Source: Spirosoma fluviale
GTDB lineage: Bacteria; Bacteroidota; Bacteroidia; Cytophagales; Spirosomataceae
NCBI GenBank assembly: GCA_945883625.1
Contig: CAMCXW010000025.1
Coordinates: 1 to 32,499 of the forward strand
Direction of reading: 5' to 3'
DNA length: 32,499 nt
Shown here: piece after piece, positions 22,903 to 31,496 of the stretch
How the letters are laid out: every line of letters starts with the position of its first letter
Position numbering within the stretch: the stretch's first letter is position 1
Position numbers and translations under genes: made by a program
Notes under the pieces: model-generated
What the model saw: only the letters and a program-made list of their open reading frames with translations
The model's database searches: none
Told to the model about the DNA's origin: nothing

Positions 22903-23762
22903 TGCAAACACGACCTATTCAGATACAAGGGCAATTTGTTGAGGACTCCGCTAAAATCGGCCAAGACTTCCATTACAGCCTTCGAGTCACCCACCCCAAA
23001 GGACAAGAAGTATTCTTTCCAAGTATTAACCAGCGATTTGGTGAATTATACCCCGTCAAAAAAGACTACTTTACAACACGTACCCAAGGGAACTACAGCG
23101 TAGACTCCGCCGTGTATACCTTCAAATCATTCGAGATAGACGATTACCAACTACTACAAATTCCTGTTTATACGTGGGTGAATTCGGATTGTACGGTGCT
23201 TGCCGACAAGCCCGATACGATATTTTTAAAACGATTAGTACCTAATGCTAAGTCCATCGACCTAGATTCACTTTACCAAGCCATTCCGATTCCTCCACTT
23301 GAGCCAAAAACAGACCTCAAAAATGTGCTGTGGAGCAGCATCAGCCTAATCTTACTGATCGGTCTCGTCTATTGGATTTTTGGCAACCGCATCAAGCGTG
23401 GCATACGAATCTACCTGCTTTGGCGAAAAAACGTTGATTTTAAGCGTGCGTTCCAACGGCTCCAACGAAATATTTCGAACACCAATAAAGGACTTCAGAA
23501 CCTCGAAAATGCTTTTTCTCTTTGGAAAAACTACCTTGAAAACTTAACTAAACTACCTTTTTCTACGTTCACGACAACGGAAATGGTTGACAATTTAAAA
23601 GACAAACGCCTCGTCAAAGTTCTTAAAGAAGTTGATTCCGCGATTTACGGGGGTAACTTCTCCGAAAAAACAGTAAGCGCAGTTAATTTACTTACCGAAA
23701 TTGCCCAATCATTATATATAATCGAGCGTGAAAAAATAAGTCTAGAAAAAAAGAACGGATGA
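22902..23762 (+). CDS. Membrane protein in the BatD/DUF4381 position
   Basis: A 286-residue protein not confidently assigned to a family. The first 135 residues look beta-rich (IQIQGQFVEDSAKIGQDFHY, RVTHPKGQEVFFP), like the extracytoplasmic beta domains of BatD. A single transmembrane helix follows at about 139-160 (SSISLILLIGLVYWIFGN), then a basic, helical cytoplasmic domain (RRNISNTNKGLQNLENAF-like). There is no cleavable signal peptide. Placed between DUF58 and BatA, where BatD or DUF4381 proteins are usually found. It overlaps the VWA gene by ATGA. Role inferred from context. Confidence 0.6.
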   Translation: MQTRPIQIQGQFVEDSAKIGQDFHYSLRVTHPKGQEVFFPSINQRFGELYPVKKDYFTTRTQGNYSVDSAVYTFKSFEIDDYQLLQIPVYTWVNSDCTVLADKPDTIFLKRLVPNAKSIDLDSLYQAIPIPPLEPKTDLKNVLWSSISLILLIGLVYWIFGNRIKRGIRIYLLWRKNVDFKRAFQRLQRNISNTNKGLQNLENAFSLWKNYLENLTKLPFSTFTTTEMVDNLKDKRLVKVLKEVDSAIYGGNFSEKTVSAVNLLTEIAQSLYIIEREKISLEKKNG

Positions 23763-24751
23763 TACAAACCCTAAATTCTTTTTGGAACCAATTAGAATCG
23801 ATTTTCAACTTTCGATGGGAAAATGAATTGTTCCTATATCTCCTTCCATTGCCGCTTCTACTACTTTTAGTTCGGTACCTATTACGCCGTAAATCAAAAT
23901 CAAAACTTGCCTTATCTTTCGCAAAACCACTCAAGCAAAATAAACTTATACGCCTACTCAGCTTCATCCCAGATACAATCTTAAGCTTATGTCTGGTTTG
24001 CCTAATTCTATCGGCCGCAGATCCATACCAAATTGTTTACCATCAGCGCATCCAACAAGAAGGCGTCGAAATTGTGTTGGCCATCGACTTGTCATCTTCT
24101 ATGCTTAACAAAGATGTACGACCATCCCGCATTGAAGTAGCCAAAAAAACGGCAAAAAACTTTATAAAAGCACGGAAATACGACAACATCGCCCTAATTG
24201 CTTTTGCCGGCGCACCCTATTTAGCAAGCCCATTAACCCAAGATACCACATTCCTACTCCAAAGTATTGACCGCCTACAAAGTGACCTAATTCCTGAAGA
24301 AGGAACGGCTCTTGGCGACGCACTCGGTATGAGCATCAACCAAGTCCGTGATGAACCCAACCCGAAAAAAATCAATATTCTGATAAGCGATGGAAATAAC
24401 ACGGCTGGAAATTTAGATCCACTCACCTCAGCAGCATTAGCCAAAACCTTTGGCATAAAAGTGTATACCATTGCCGTAGGTAGTTTAATGCCCTCACTCG
24501 ATCCTGTTGATGAAACTACGCTCCGACAAATAGCAGCAAAGTCCAATGGACGATTTTACCGTGCGACCGACCAAACAACCCTGCAAGCCATTTTTAAGGA
24601 AATAGACACACTGGAAAAATCTAGAAAATTAATCATTCGAGAAGAAGAACACGTGTCATCCGCTTTCGCATTTCTCATGGGAGCCTGCGCCTTATTTTTT
24701 ATGAACCTCGTACTGAAACTTACCTGGATCGAAAACATGCTAGAAGACTAA
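23759..24751 (+). CDS. batA: BatA-like VWA domain membrane protein
   Basis: Membrane-anchored von Willebrand A protein of the aerotolerance (Bat) group. The 330 residues show two N-terminal transmembrane helices (FLYLLPLPLLLLLVRYLL and IPDTILSLCLVCLILSAAD), a VWA domain with the MIDAS motif AIDLSSSM starting at Asp110, the EEGTALGDALGMSI threonine region and ILISDGNNTAG aspartate region, and a C-terminal helix near residue 305-320. All metal-site residues are present. batB, batC and batE are not downstream; ispE is. Confidence 0.88.
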   Translation: MIQTLNSFWNQLESIFNFRWENELFLYLLPLPLLLLLVRYLLRRKSKSKLALSFAKPLKQNKLIRLLSFIPDTILSLCLVCLILSAADPYQIVYHQRIQQEGVEIVLAIDLSSSMLNKDVRPSRIEVAKKTAKNFIKARKYDNIALIAFAGAPYLASPLTQDTTFLLQSIDRLQSDLIPEEGTALGDALGMSINQVRDEPNPKKINILISDGNNTAGNLDPLTSAALAKTFGIKVYTIAVGSLMPSLDPVDETTLRQIAAKSNGRFYRATDQTTLQAIFKEIDTLEKSRKLIIREEEHVSSAFAFLMGACALFFMNLVLKLTWIENMLED

Positions 24752-24752
24752 T

Positions 24753-25562
24753 ATGATCCTATTCCCAAACGCAAAAATTAACCTCGGCCTTTACATTACC
24801 AAGAAACGTCCGGACGGATTTCATGATCTAGAAACCTGTTTCATTCACGTTCCCTGGTCCGACGTACTAGAAATCACCGAAAGCGAGCAGTTTGGTTTCA
24901 CATCAAGCGGATTAAACATCGAGGGCCCAATCGCGAAAAACCTGTGTTTTAGAGCCTATGAAGCACTTAAAGCAGACCACAATTTCCCGCCAGTACACAT
25001 ACACCTGCACAAAGTAATTCCCATGGGAGCCGGACTCGGCGGCGGTTCATCCGACGCCAGCTTTACGCTGAAAGGACTGCGCGATTTATTTAAATTACCG
25101 TTAACCAACGACCAATTAATCCCTTACGCAGCAAAAATAGGTAGTGACTGCGCCTTTTTTATAACCGAAAAAGCGCAAATCGGAACAGGAAGAGGCGAAA
25201 TACTGCAGCCAATAGACCTGAATCTTTCAGGTAAATACCTCGTATTGATTTACCCTAATTTTGGTATATCAACGCAAGAAGCTTTTGCCGGAATTAAACC
25301 TAAAAAAGCCCCGATCAAAATCAGTAAGGCCATTACCCAAGCCCCAGAAACATGGAAAGAGACCCTCTCCAATGATTTTGAAGAAAGCCTCTTTCCAAAA
25401 TATCCACTGCTCGCGGAGATCAAAACTGAATTATACGACCTTGGCGCAATCTATGCCGCCATGAGTGGCTCCGGATCTACACTTTTTGGCCTATTCGACC
25501 AAGAAATTGAAATCCCAGCATCCTGGAAATCCTACCCCCACTGGCAAGGATTTATGCCTTAA
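24753..25562 (+). CDS. ispE: 4-diphosphocytidyl-2-C-methyl-D-erythritol kinase
   Basis: GHMP kinase of the MEP isoprenoid pathway that phosphorylates the 2-hydroxyl of CDP-methylerythritol. The 269 residues begin with the substrate-binding AKINLGLYITKKRPDGFHDL. The ATP loop is PMGAGLGGGSSDASF (residues about 90-104), and AMSGSGSTLFGLF is the third GHMP motif. One base separates it from the batA-like gene, so the two are co-transcribed. Its last four bases overlap the end of the convergent efflux operon. Confidence 0.96.
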   Translation: MILFPNAKINLGLYITKKRPDGFHDLETCFIHVPWSDVLEITESEQFGFTSSGLNIEGPIAKNLCFRAYEALKADHNFPPVHIHLHKVIPMGAGLGGGSSDASFTLKGLRDLFKLPLTNDQLIPYAAKIGSDCAFFITEKAQIGTGRGEILQPIDLNLSGKYLVLIYPNFGISTQEAFAGIKPKKAPIKISKAITQAPETWKETLSNDFEESLFPKYPLLAEIKTELYDLGAIYAAMSGSGSTLFGLFDQEIEIPASWKSYPHWQGFMP

Positions 25563-26668
25563 TCTTTGGCAAAAATAGCTTCCAACGCTGATGCGCCTTG
25601 TAACACGACCTGGCCAGCTGGCAATGCTTGTTTAGGAATGATGCCCACATACTCCTGCGAGGCACCTCGTATATCCACAGGAATTTGCTTCATCGCCCCA
25701 TTCGCAAGCTCCACATAAATAAACCCGCCTTTGCCCACACGCGCTAAACCGGCTTGTGGAATTGTCAACATCCGTTGGGTCCCTACCTGTATCTCCGCAT
25801 TCACAAACTGCCCAATCGTAAAATTCGCCTCCGCAGCCTCCGATACAAAATGACCATGAATGGGCGTCAGCCGTGTCGTCAAATCTACCTGCTTACCTAC
25901 TAAAAATACCTTGGCCTTCGAAGCCATCCCATTGCCACTAAACTCAATCACTTGCCCCAACTTGATTTTCGCTAAATCCCGTTCAAATACCTTTAATTCG
26001 ATATGTTTATGCGCTATACCCACGATCTTAACCAACACATCCGTAGGAGATACAAACTTGCCTATAGCCAAAAACTGCTCATCGATATACCCAGCTATCG
26101 GAGCTCTAACCGCCAACGTCGAATTAATATTTCCTTGCGCTAAAGACTTCATGTCACAACCCAAAATCTCCAATTTTAATGCCAACGACTTAGTCAAGGC
26201 CTGCAAATTACCTAGATCAGCCTCCGACTGCTGGAACTTTTTCTTGGATCCAACTTCCTCCGCCTGAAGGACCTGCTGGCGCGAACGCTCGGACACCAAC
26301 AAGCTCATTTGACTTTGTGCTTGCAAGTACTCTTGCTGCATTTGAATAAAATCTAAACTGGTTAGGGTAGCTAAAATTTGACCCTTCGCTACCTGCTTGC
26401 CAGGCAATAATTCAAACGTAGATTTTACATAACCCGAAATAGGGATAGAAACAGATGCTTGAGAGATAGGTGGCACATCCACCAATCCCGTACACGAAAT
26501 ACGTTCCGCGATCTCGCGCTGCTCCAACTGACCTAAAACGATTCCCGCGCGCTGCTTTTGATCCACACTCAACTGGATGACACTAGGGGCTTGCGCCTCC
26601 TCAGTCGTTTCTTTCTTACCACAACTTGCGGCAATCACTGCGATTAATAAAATGATGTACTTATTCAT
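25559..26668 (-). CDS. RND efflux periplasmic adaptor lipoprotein (CzcB/CusB type)
   Basis: Membrane-fusion subunit linking the inner-membrane pump to the outer-membrane channel. The 369 residues begin with a lipoprotein signal ending in Cys16 (IAVIAASCGKK). The barrel-sandwich half SGYVKSTFELLPGKQVAKGQ, a coiled-coil hairpin at about residues 105-175 rich in Gln, Leu and Lys, and the second half VRAPIAGYIDEQFLAIGKFV follow in normal order. No histidine-rich N-terminal metal-binding stretch is present. It overlaps the pump gene by 8 bp. Confidence 0.93.
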   Translation of the reverse strand: MNKYIILLIAVIAASCGKKETTEEAQAPSVIQLSVDQKQRAGIVLGQLEQREIAERISCTGLVDVPPISQASVSIPISGYVKSTFELLPGKQVAKGQILATLTSLDFIQMQQEYLQAQSQMSLLVSERSRQQVLQAEEVGSKKKFQQSEADLGNLQALTKSLALKLEILGCDMKSLAQGNINSTLAVRAPIAGYIDEQFLAIGKFVSPTDVLVKIVGIAHKHIELKVFERDLAKIKLGQVIEFSGNGMASKAKVFLVGKQVDLTTRLTPIHGHFVSEAAEANFTIGQFVNAEIQVGTQRMLTIPQAGLARVGKGGFIYVELANGAMKQIPVDIRGASQEYVGIIPKQALPAGQVVLQGASALEAIFAKD

Positions 26669-29600
26669 TGCCTAAAATAGTTTCGATTTGAATGATGGAT
26701 TGGTTATACGCCAAAACCTCCTGTAAATATTGTTCCCGAATTTGCCAAGCCTGCTGCGTATTTGCGAGCATCTCCACATATTCAATTTCGCCTTGTTGGT
26801 AACTTTTCAAAGCCGTTTTCTCCAGCCAAGCCGCTTGCGCCAAACCTGTGTCTTGGTAATATTGCAAAGACCCTAAGTACTTTTCTAGCTGGGTCAAATA
26901 CCCCGAAAGCTCAGCCGTCACTTGTGCAACTCCTTGTTCCTTTTGGCTCGCATAAACCTGTTCCTGACTTTTTGCTGCAGCCACCCGTGCCTTTTGGCCC
27001 TTCGTAAAAATAGGAATGGATAAACCGGCTTGTACAAAATTTTGTCCCACCTGATTTTCGATACTTTGCGAAACCACCCCCACGCGGATGTCAGGCATTA
27101 ACTTTTTACGCTCCACCTCCGTCTGCAATTTCCCCTGTTCAATTTGCTCATTTAACATTTGAACATAGGGCGCGGCCGACAAATCTTTCCTGTTTGAAAG
27201 TACCAAGGTGATTTTTTCTAGCCCCTGAATTTCAAAAGGTTCGGACCGATTTAGCCAATAGCCCAGCTGCTGATAGGTAGCTTTCATATCTAACAAAAGC
27301 GCCTTTTGCTTTTGTTGGAACTCCCGCAAGCGCGCCTCCGCAGCCACTAATTCTAGCTTACCCGTTTCCCCCTCCTTAAACTTAAGGCTAGCCGCGCGCT
27401 TCATTTGGACATACATGCTATCTTGTACCTGAAGGTATTCCAACTGCCTTTTCTGCAACAAAATTTGGGAATAAGTCCACTTGACAGACGCCAAAACTAA
27501 ATTACGCGTCATTTGTAAGCGTTTTTCTGCCAACAGTTTTTGAGCCGTCAGCGCTTTCACCTGTGCCTTTAATAATGAAGGCCAAGGGATACTCTGACTC
27601 GCAATCACGGTATAATCTTGACTAAAGTAGGTTTGAGTTTTTCCATACTGAAAATCCAATGTCCCCTTAGGCAATTCGCGGCCCGTGGCAATCAGGTCCT
27701 GAGCCGTTTGCACTTCCAAGCCCCCCGTTTTCAATAGTGCATTGTTTTTAGCCGCTAACTCCAAACATTGATCCAAAGATAAACGCGGTGTTTGTGCAGA
27801 AATACCAAAACCAAATAACAAGATTAAAAGGGTTAATGCAGAGGTATTCGCTTTCAATTTCCGCTCCCGACGTGTCATCAAAATCGAATACACAACCGGA
27901 ATCACGACCAGCGTCAAGAAAGTCGCCGTAATCAAACCGCCAATCACCACTGTAGCTAAAGGACGCTGCACCTCCGCTCCCGGGGAAGTACTCAAGGCCA
28001 TCGGTAAAAATCCCAAAGAAGCCACCGAGGCTGTCATGATTACCGGTCGGAACCGCAATTCTAAGCCTTTATGCAAGCGTTCCGCCACGGAGAGTCCTTC
28101 GGAAGCCAATTGCTTAAAATAAGACAGCAAGACAATTCCGTTTAACACGGCCACACCGAACAACGCAATAAATCCAATCCCAGCAGAAACAGAAAATGGC
28201 ATCCCGCGAATCCACAAGGCAAATATTCCACCAATCGCCGATAGGGGAATAGCCAAATAAATAATCGATGCCTCCAGAAAGGATTGAAACGTAAAGAAAA
28301 GCAAGACAAAAATAAGTACCAGCGCAATTGGAACAACTAATCCCAAACGCGATTTCGCTGCCTGTAAGTTCTCAAAAGTTCCCCCATACGTCACATAATA
28401 TCCAGCTGGCAAGACAACTTTATCTTTCATGATCTTTTGAATATCCGCCACGACACTTTCAACATCCCGATTACGCACATTAATTCCGATGGTAATCCGG
28501 CGATGCGTATTATCGCGCGCAATCTCAACCGGTGCATTTTCAAAATCAACCTGCGCAATTTCCTGCAACGGGATCGGTGCCCCTTCAGGACGCTCCACAT
28601 ACAATTCCCGTAAATTCTGGATATCCGTCCGATACGCACTATCCATTCGAACTACTAAATCAAACCGCTTTTCGCCTTCCATCACAATCCCGGCTGTTTC
28701 CCCCGCAAAAGTCGTTTTAATAAGTTGGTTTACCGTTTCCACTTCAATCCCATATTGGGCCATTTTAGTCCGATCATATTTCACCACAAGCTGAGGAATA
28801 CCATCGATTTGCTGCACTTTAATGTCACCCACCCCATCCACTTTACGTATGTAACGCGCCGCCTCCGTCGCATGGGAAAATAATTCCTCTAAATCCTCAC
28901 CAAAAATTTTAATGGCAATATCTGATTTCACTCCAGCGATTAACTCATTAAAGCGCATTTGGATAGGCTGGGTAAATTCGAAATTAACTTCTGGAAATAC
29001 TTTCAATGAATTATCCATTTGCTCTTCCAGCTCCTCCATCGTCTCCGCCTTGGTCCATTCGTTCGGATCCTTTAAGATAATTAGTAAATCACAGGCATTA
29101 ATTCCCATGGGATCCGTTGGGATTTCAGACGCACCAATGCGCGATACAACCTGCTTAATCTCATTTGGATATTCCTTCATTAATAATTTTTGCGCCTCCG
29201 TATTAACATGAATGCTTTGACTTAAGGAAGCATTTGTGGGCAATATCACCTCGACCGCAAAATCTCCTTCATTCAACTCAGGGATAAATTCGCCCCCTAA
29301 GGTAGAAAAGACATAAAAACTGCCGCCAAACAATAGCACAGAAGCGATAACCACTTGCTTGCGTCGTTTCAACGCCCAATCTACAATGGGCTTATAACCG
29401 CGGTATAAGAAGTTCATGATGCGATCTGCAATTGTAATCTCATGACTAATTTTCTTATTGAGACATAAAGCCGCCATCATCGGAACATAGGTCAAGGACA
29501 AGATTAAGGCACCAATAATGGCAAAACTTACTGTTTGGGCCATCGGGCGGAACATTTTTCCCTCGATTCCTCCCAAAGCCATGATGGGGAAATAGACAAT

Positions 29601-30974
29601 TAAAATGATGATTACTCCGAATGCGGCCGACTGGAATATCGCTTGCGCCGAGATATTTACTTCCTCGTCCATGGCATCTTGGCTCAGCATTTCTCCCTTT
29701 CGATGCAAGTGCAGTCGGTGAATAATTGATTCCACAATAATCACCGCACCATCCACAATCAAACCAAAATCAATAGCACCCAAGCTCATGAGGTTAGCCG
29801 AAACGCCAAAAATATGCATCATTACAAACGCAAATAACAAACTCAACGGAATGACTGACGCTACAATTAATCCCGCACGCCAGTTACCGAGCAATAATAC
29901 TAATATAAATACGACGATCAACCCCCCCTCAATCAAGTTCTTCTCCACGGTCGAAATAGACTTCCCAATCAACTCACTGCGATCCAAAAAGGGCACAATT
30001 TTAATCCCTTGGGGCATCGTTTTTTGAATCTCGTCCATGCGGAGCTTTACATCCTTAACGACATTATTCGCACTTGCTCCTTTTAGCAGCAACATCACAG
30101 CACCCACGACCTCTCCTTTCCCATTTCGGGTCATCGCTCCATAGCGCATGGCTTTCCCAAATTGCACGGTCGCCACATCACGCACGAGCACCGGCATACC
30201 ACCGGGACCACGTTGGGCAACGACAACTTGCTCGATATCGGCTAACGTGGTCAGCATTCCTTCCGAGCGGATAAAATAAACATCCGTACCTTTTTCTATA
30301 TAACTGCCTCCCGAATTGGAATTACTATTTTGCAACGCTGTAAATACTTGATTTACCTGAATTCCCAGTGCGCGAAGGCGCTCCGGATTAACCGCTACCT
30401 CATATTGCTTCAAGTGCCCTCCGAAAGAACTAACTTCCACCACGCCTGGAATACCCAATAATTGACGTTTCAAAATCCAATCTTGATAGGTGCGCAAATC
30501 AGCTAATGAATATTGATCTTCAAACGCAGGGTCAACCTCCAACGTATATTGGTAAAACTCCCCCAAACCAGTCGTGATAGGCGCCATTTCTGGAATACCC
30601 GCACCTTTTAAGAGGTAGGGCTCTGCGCCTTTCAACTTCTCAGAGACTTGTTGGCGCGCCACCTCCATCGCCACAACATCATCAAAAACTACCGTAATAA
30701 TGGATAGTCCCATGCGGGAAATGGACCGAATGTCTTTGACATTGGGGATCGTTCGCAAGGAAATTTCCAACGGATATGTGACAAATTTCTCCACTTCGGA
30801 GGCAGCCAGTGCGGGAGATTGTGTAATCACTTGAACCTGATTAGACGTAATGTCAGGCAGGGCATCGATGGGCAGCTTGCTTAAAGAATAGCCTCCCCAC
30901 GCGATTAAACCGATGACAAACAGGGATACCACCAGTTTGTTTCGAATACTAAATGAAATAATGGAATTTATCAT
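26661..30974 (-). CDS. CzcA-type heavy-metal RND pump fused to a TolC-like channel
   Basis: Proton-driven export of metal cations across the envelope. Residues 1 to about 1040 form the inner-membrane RND protein with two six-helix blocks. The heavy-metal signature DFGLIVDGAVI begins at Asp402, placing the proton-relay aspartate at 408. After MTRRERK (from 1033) a new hydrophobic, signal-like segment (1045-1060, ending GISAQ) leads into a TolC-like outer-membrane factor (1061-1437) with long coiled-coil helices. Such fusions are known in Bacteroidota. Met573 and Met623 of CusA appear replaced by Ala627 and Glu677, favouring divalent metals over copper or silver (inference from remembered alignment). 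Confidence 0.93.
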   Translation of the reverse strand: MINSIISFSIRNKLVVSLFVIGLIAWGGYSLSKLPIDALPDITSNQVQVITQSPALAASEVEKFVTYPLEISLRTIPNVKDIRSISRMGLSIITVVFDDVVAMEVARQQVSEKLKGAEPYLLKGAGIPEMAPITTGLGEFYQYTLEVDPAFEDQYSLADLRTYQDWILKRQLLGIPGVVEVSSFGGHLKQYEVAVNPERLRALGIQVNQVFTALQNSNSNSGGSYIEKGTDVYFIRSEGMLTTLADIEQVVVAQRGPGGMPVLVRDVATVQFGKAMRYGAMTRNGKGEVVGAVMLLLKGASANNVVKDVKLRMDEIQKTMPQGIKIVPFLDRSELIGKSISTVEKNLIEGGLIVVFILVLLLGNWRAGLIVASVIPLSLLFAFVMMHIFGVSANLMSLGAIDFGLIVDGAVIIVESIIHRLHLHRKGEMLSQDAMDEEVNISAQAIFQSAAFGVIIILIVYFPIMALGGIEGKMFRPMAQTVSFAIIGALILSLTYVPMMAALCLNKKISHEITIADRIMNFLYRGYKPIVDWALKRRKQVVIASVLLFGGSFYVFSTLGGEFIPELNEGDFAVEVILPTNASLSQSIHVNTEAQKLLMKEYPNEIKQVVSRIGASEIPTDPMGINACDLLIILKDPNEWTKAETMEELEEQMDNSLKVFPEVNFEFTQPIQMRFNELIAGVKSDIAIKIFGEDLEELFSHATEAARYIRKVDGVGDIKVQQIDGIPQLVVKYDRTKMAQYGIEVETVNQLIKTTFAGETAGIVMEGEKRFDLVVRMDSAYRTDIQNLRELYVERPEGAPIPLQEIAQVDFENAPVEIARDNTHRRITIGINVRNRDVESVVADIQKIMKDKVVLPAGYYVTYGGTFENLQAAKSRLGLVVPIALVLIFVLLFFTFQSFLEASIIYLAIPLSAIGGIFALWIRGMPFSVSAGIGFIALFGVAVLNGIVLLSYFKQLASEGLSVAERLHKGLELRFRPVIMTASVASLGFLPMALSTSPGAEVQRPLATVVIGGLITATFLTLVVIPVVYSILMTRRERKLKANTSALTLLILLFGFGISAQTPRLSLDQCLELAAKNNALLKTGGLEVQTAQDLIATGRELPKGTLDFQYGKTQTYFSQDYTVIASQSIPWPSLLKAQVKALTAQKLLAEKRLQMTRNLVLASVKWTYSQILLQKRQLEYLQVQDSMYVQMKRAASLKFKEGETGKLELVAAEARLREFQQKQKALLLDMKATYQQLGYWLNRSEPFEIQGLEKITLVLSNRKDLSAAPYVQMLNEQIEQGKLQTEVERKKLMPDIRVGVVSQSIENQVGQNFVQAGLSIPIFTKGQKARVAAAKSQEQVYASQKEQGVAQVTAELSGYLTQLEKYLGSLQYYQDTGLAQAAWLEKTALKSYQQGEIEYVEMLANTQQAWQIREQYLQEVLAYNQSIIQIETILGNE

Positions 30975-31010
30975 ATTGCTCGTTTAAGTAACCTAAAAAA
31001 TCGAATTGAT

Positions 31011-31394
31011 TTAGGCCCTGGGCGGCGCGATAACTACGCGTACATACGAGAATTGGTATTGGTTTTCCCACCTAGAACGTAAACGAACAACGCACGCAAG
31101 TAAGGTAGGAATAAGGAGCATCAATGAAAAAGTAGGTAAAACATAGCCAAAAGCGCCACTCATATCAAATGCAGGAAGCGTGGGATGTTGGCTCGTTTTT
31201 GTATGATTGGAGTCAGCTGAGTAATGCAACCAAAGGAAGTCGGCAAAACTAATCCCCTCGGGACTCATTTTTTGGTGATCTTGAAAATGCTTCAGCAATT
31301 CATTCGCCTTAAAAGATTGCTCTAAACCTACCTTCGGGATAAGACTTCCCGAAAAGAAAAGGGTGAACAATAAAAGGGCTAACGCGTTTTTCAT
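31011..31394 (-). CDS. Small exported protein heading the metal-efflux operon
   Basis: A 127-residue protein with an N-terminal signal sequence (MKNALALLLFTLFFSGSL), a helical segment (FKANELLKHFQDHQ), a histidine-bearing stretch (FADFLWLHYSADSNHTKTSQ, then HPTLPAFD) and one transmembrane helix near the C-terminus (GYVLPTFSLMLLIPTLLACV). It resembles the small uncharacterised proteins often seen at the head of Bacteroidota czc operons. A metal-sensing or chaperone role is inferred only from context and the histidines. It lies 36 bp before the pump gene. Confidence 0.7.
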   Translation of the reverse strand: MKNALALLLFTLFFSGSLIPKVGLEQSFKANELLKHFQDHQKMSPEGISFADFLWLHYSADSNHTKTSQHPTLPAFDMSGAFGYVLPTFSLMLLIPTLLACVVRLRSRWENQYQFSYVRVVIAPPRA

Positions 31395-31398
31395 AGCT

Positions 31399-31406
31399 CA
31401 AATGTA
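31399..31406 (-). promoter_or_regulatory. Possible -7 box of the efflux operon
   Basis: TACATTTG on the minus strand fits TAnnTTTG and ends only four bases before the ATG of the small exported protein. Transcription would then begin at or near the start codon, giving a leaderless mRNA. No TTG is found 19-21 nt upstream, so confidence is low. Confidence 0.3.
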
Positions 31407-31433
31407 GAAAAAATTCGAAATTTAATTGGATAT

Positions 31434-31473
31434 TTAAGCTCCCATTTTAAAAATTAATGGGAGGAAGGCTTAA
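31434..31473. promoter_or_regulatory. Inverted repeat between the efflux operon and dedA
   Basis: Inner arms CTCCCATT and AATGGGAG (31439-31446, 31456-31463) are perfect 8-bp complements with a 9-bp AT-rich spacer. Outer arms TTAAGC and GCTTAA (31434-31439, 31468-31473) extend the symmetry past a GGAAG bulge. It lies between two divergent genes and could be an operator for a metal-responsive regulator, or a hairpin. The regulator is not in the window. Confidence 0.45.
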
Positions 31474-31496
31474 CCCCGCGCTGGGTTTCAGAAAAT

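Noticed and set aside
17128-25562. Impression of C-rich plus strand regardless of gene direction, as a sign of a replication-strand effect
   Set aside because: Spot counts on a few lines were inconsistent (C over G in some, not in others); a cumulative skew plot would be needed.
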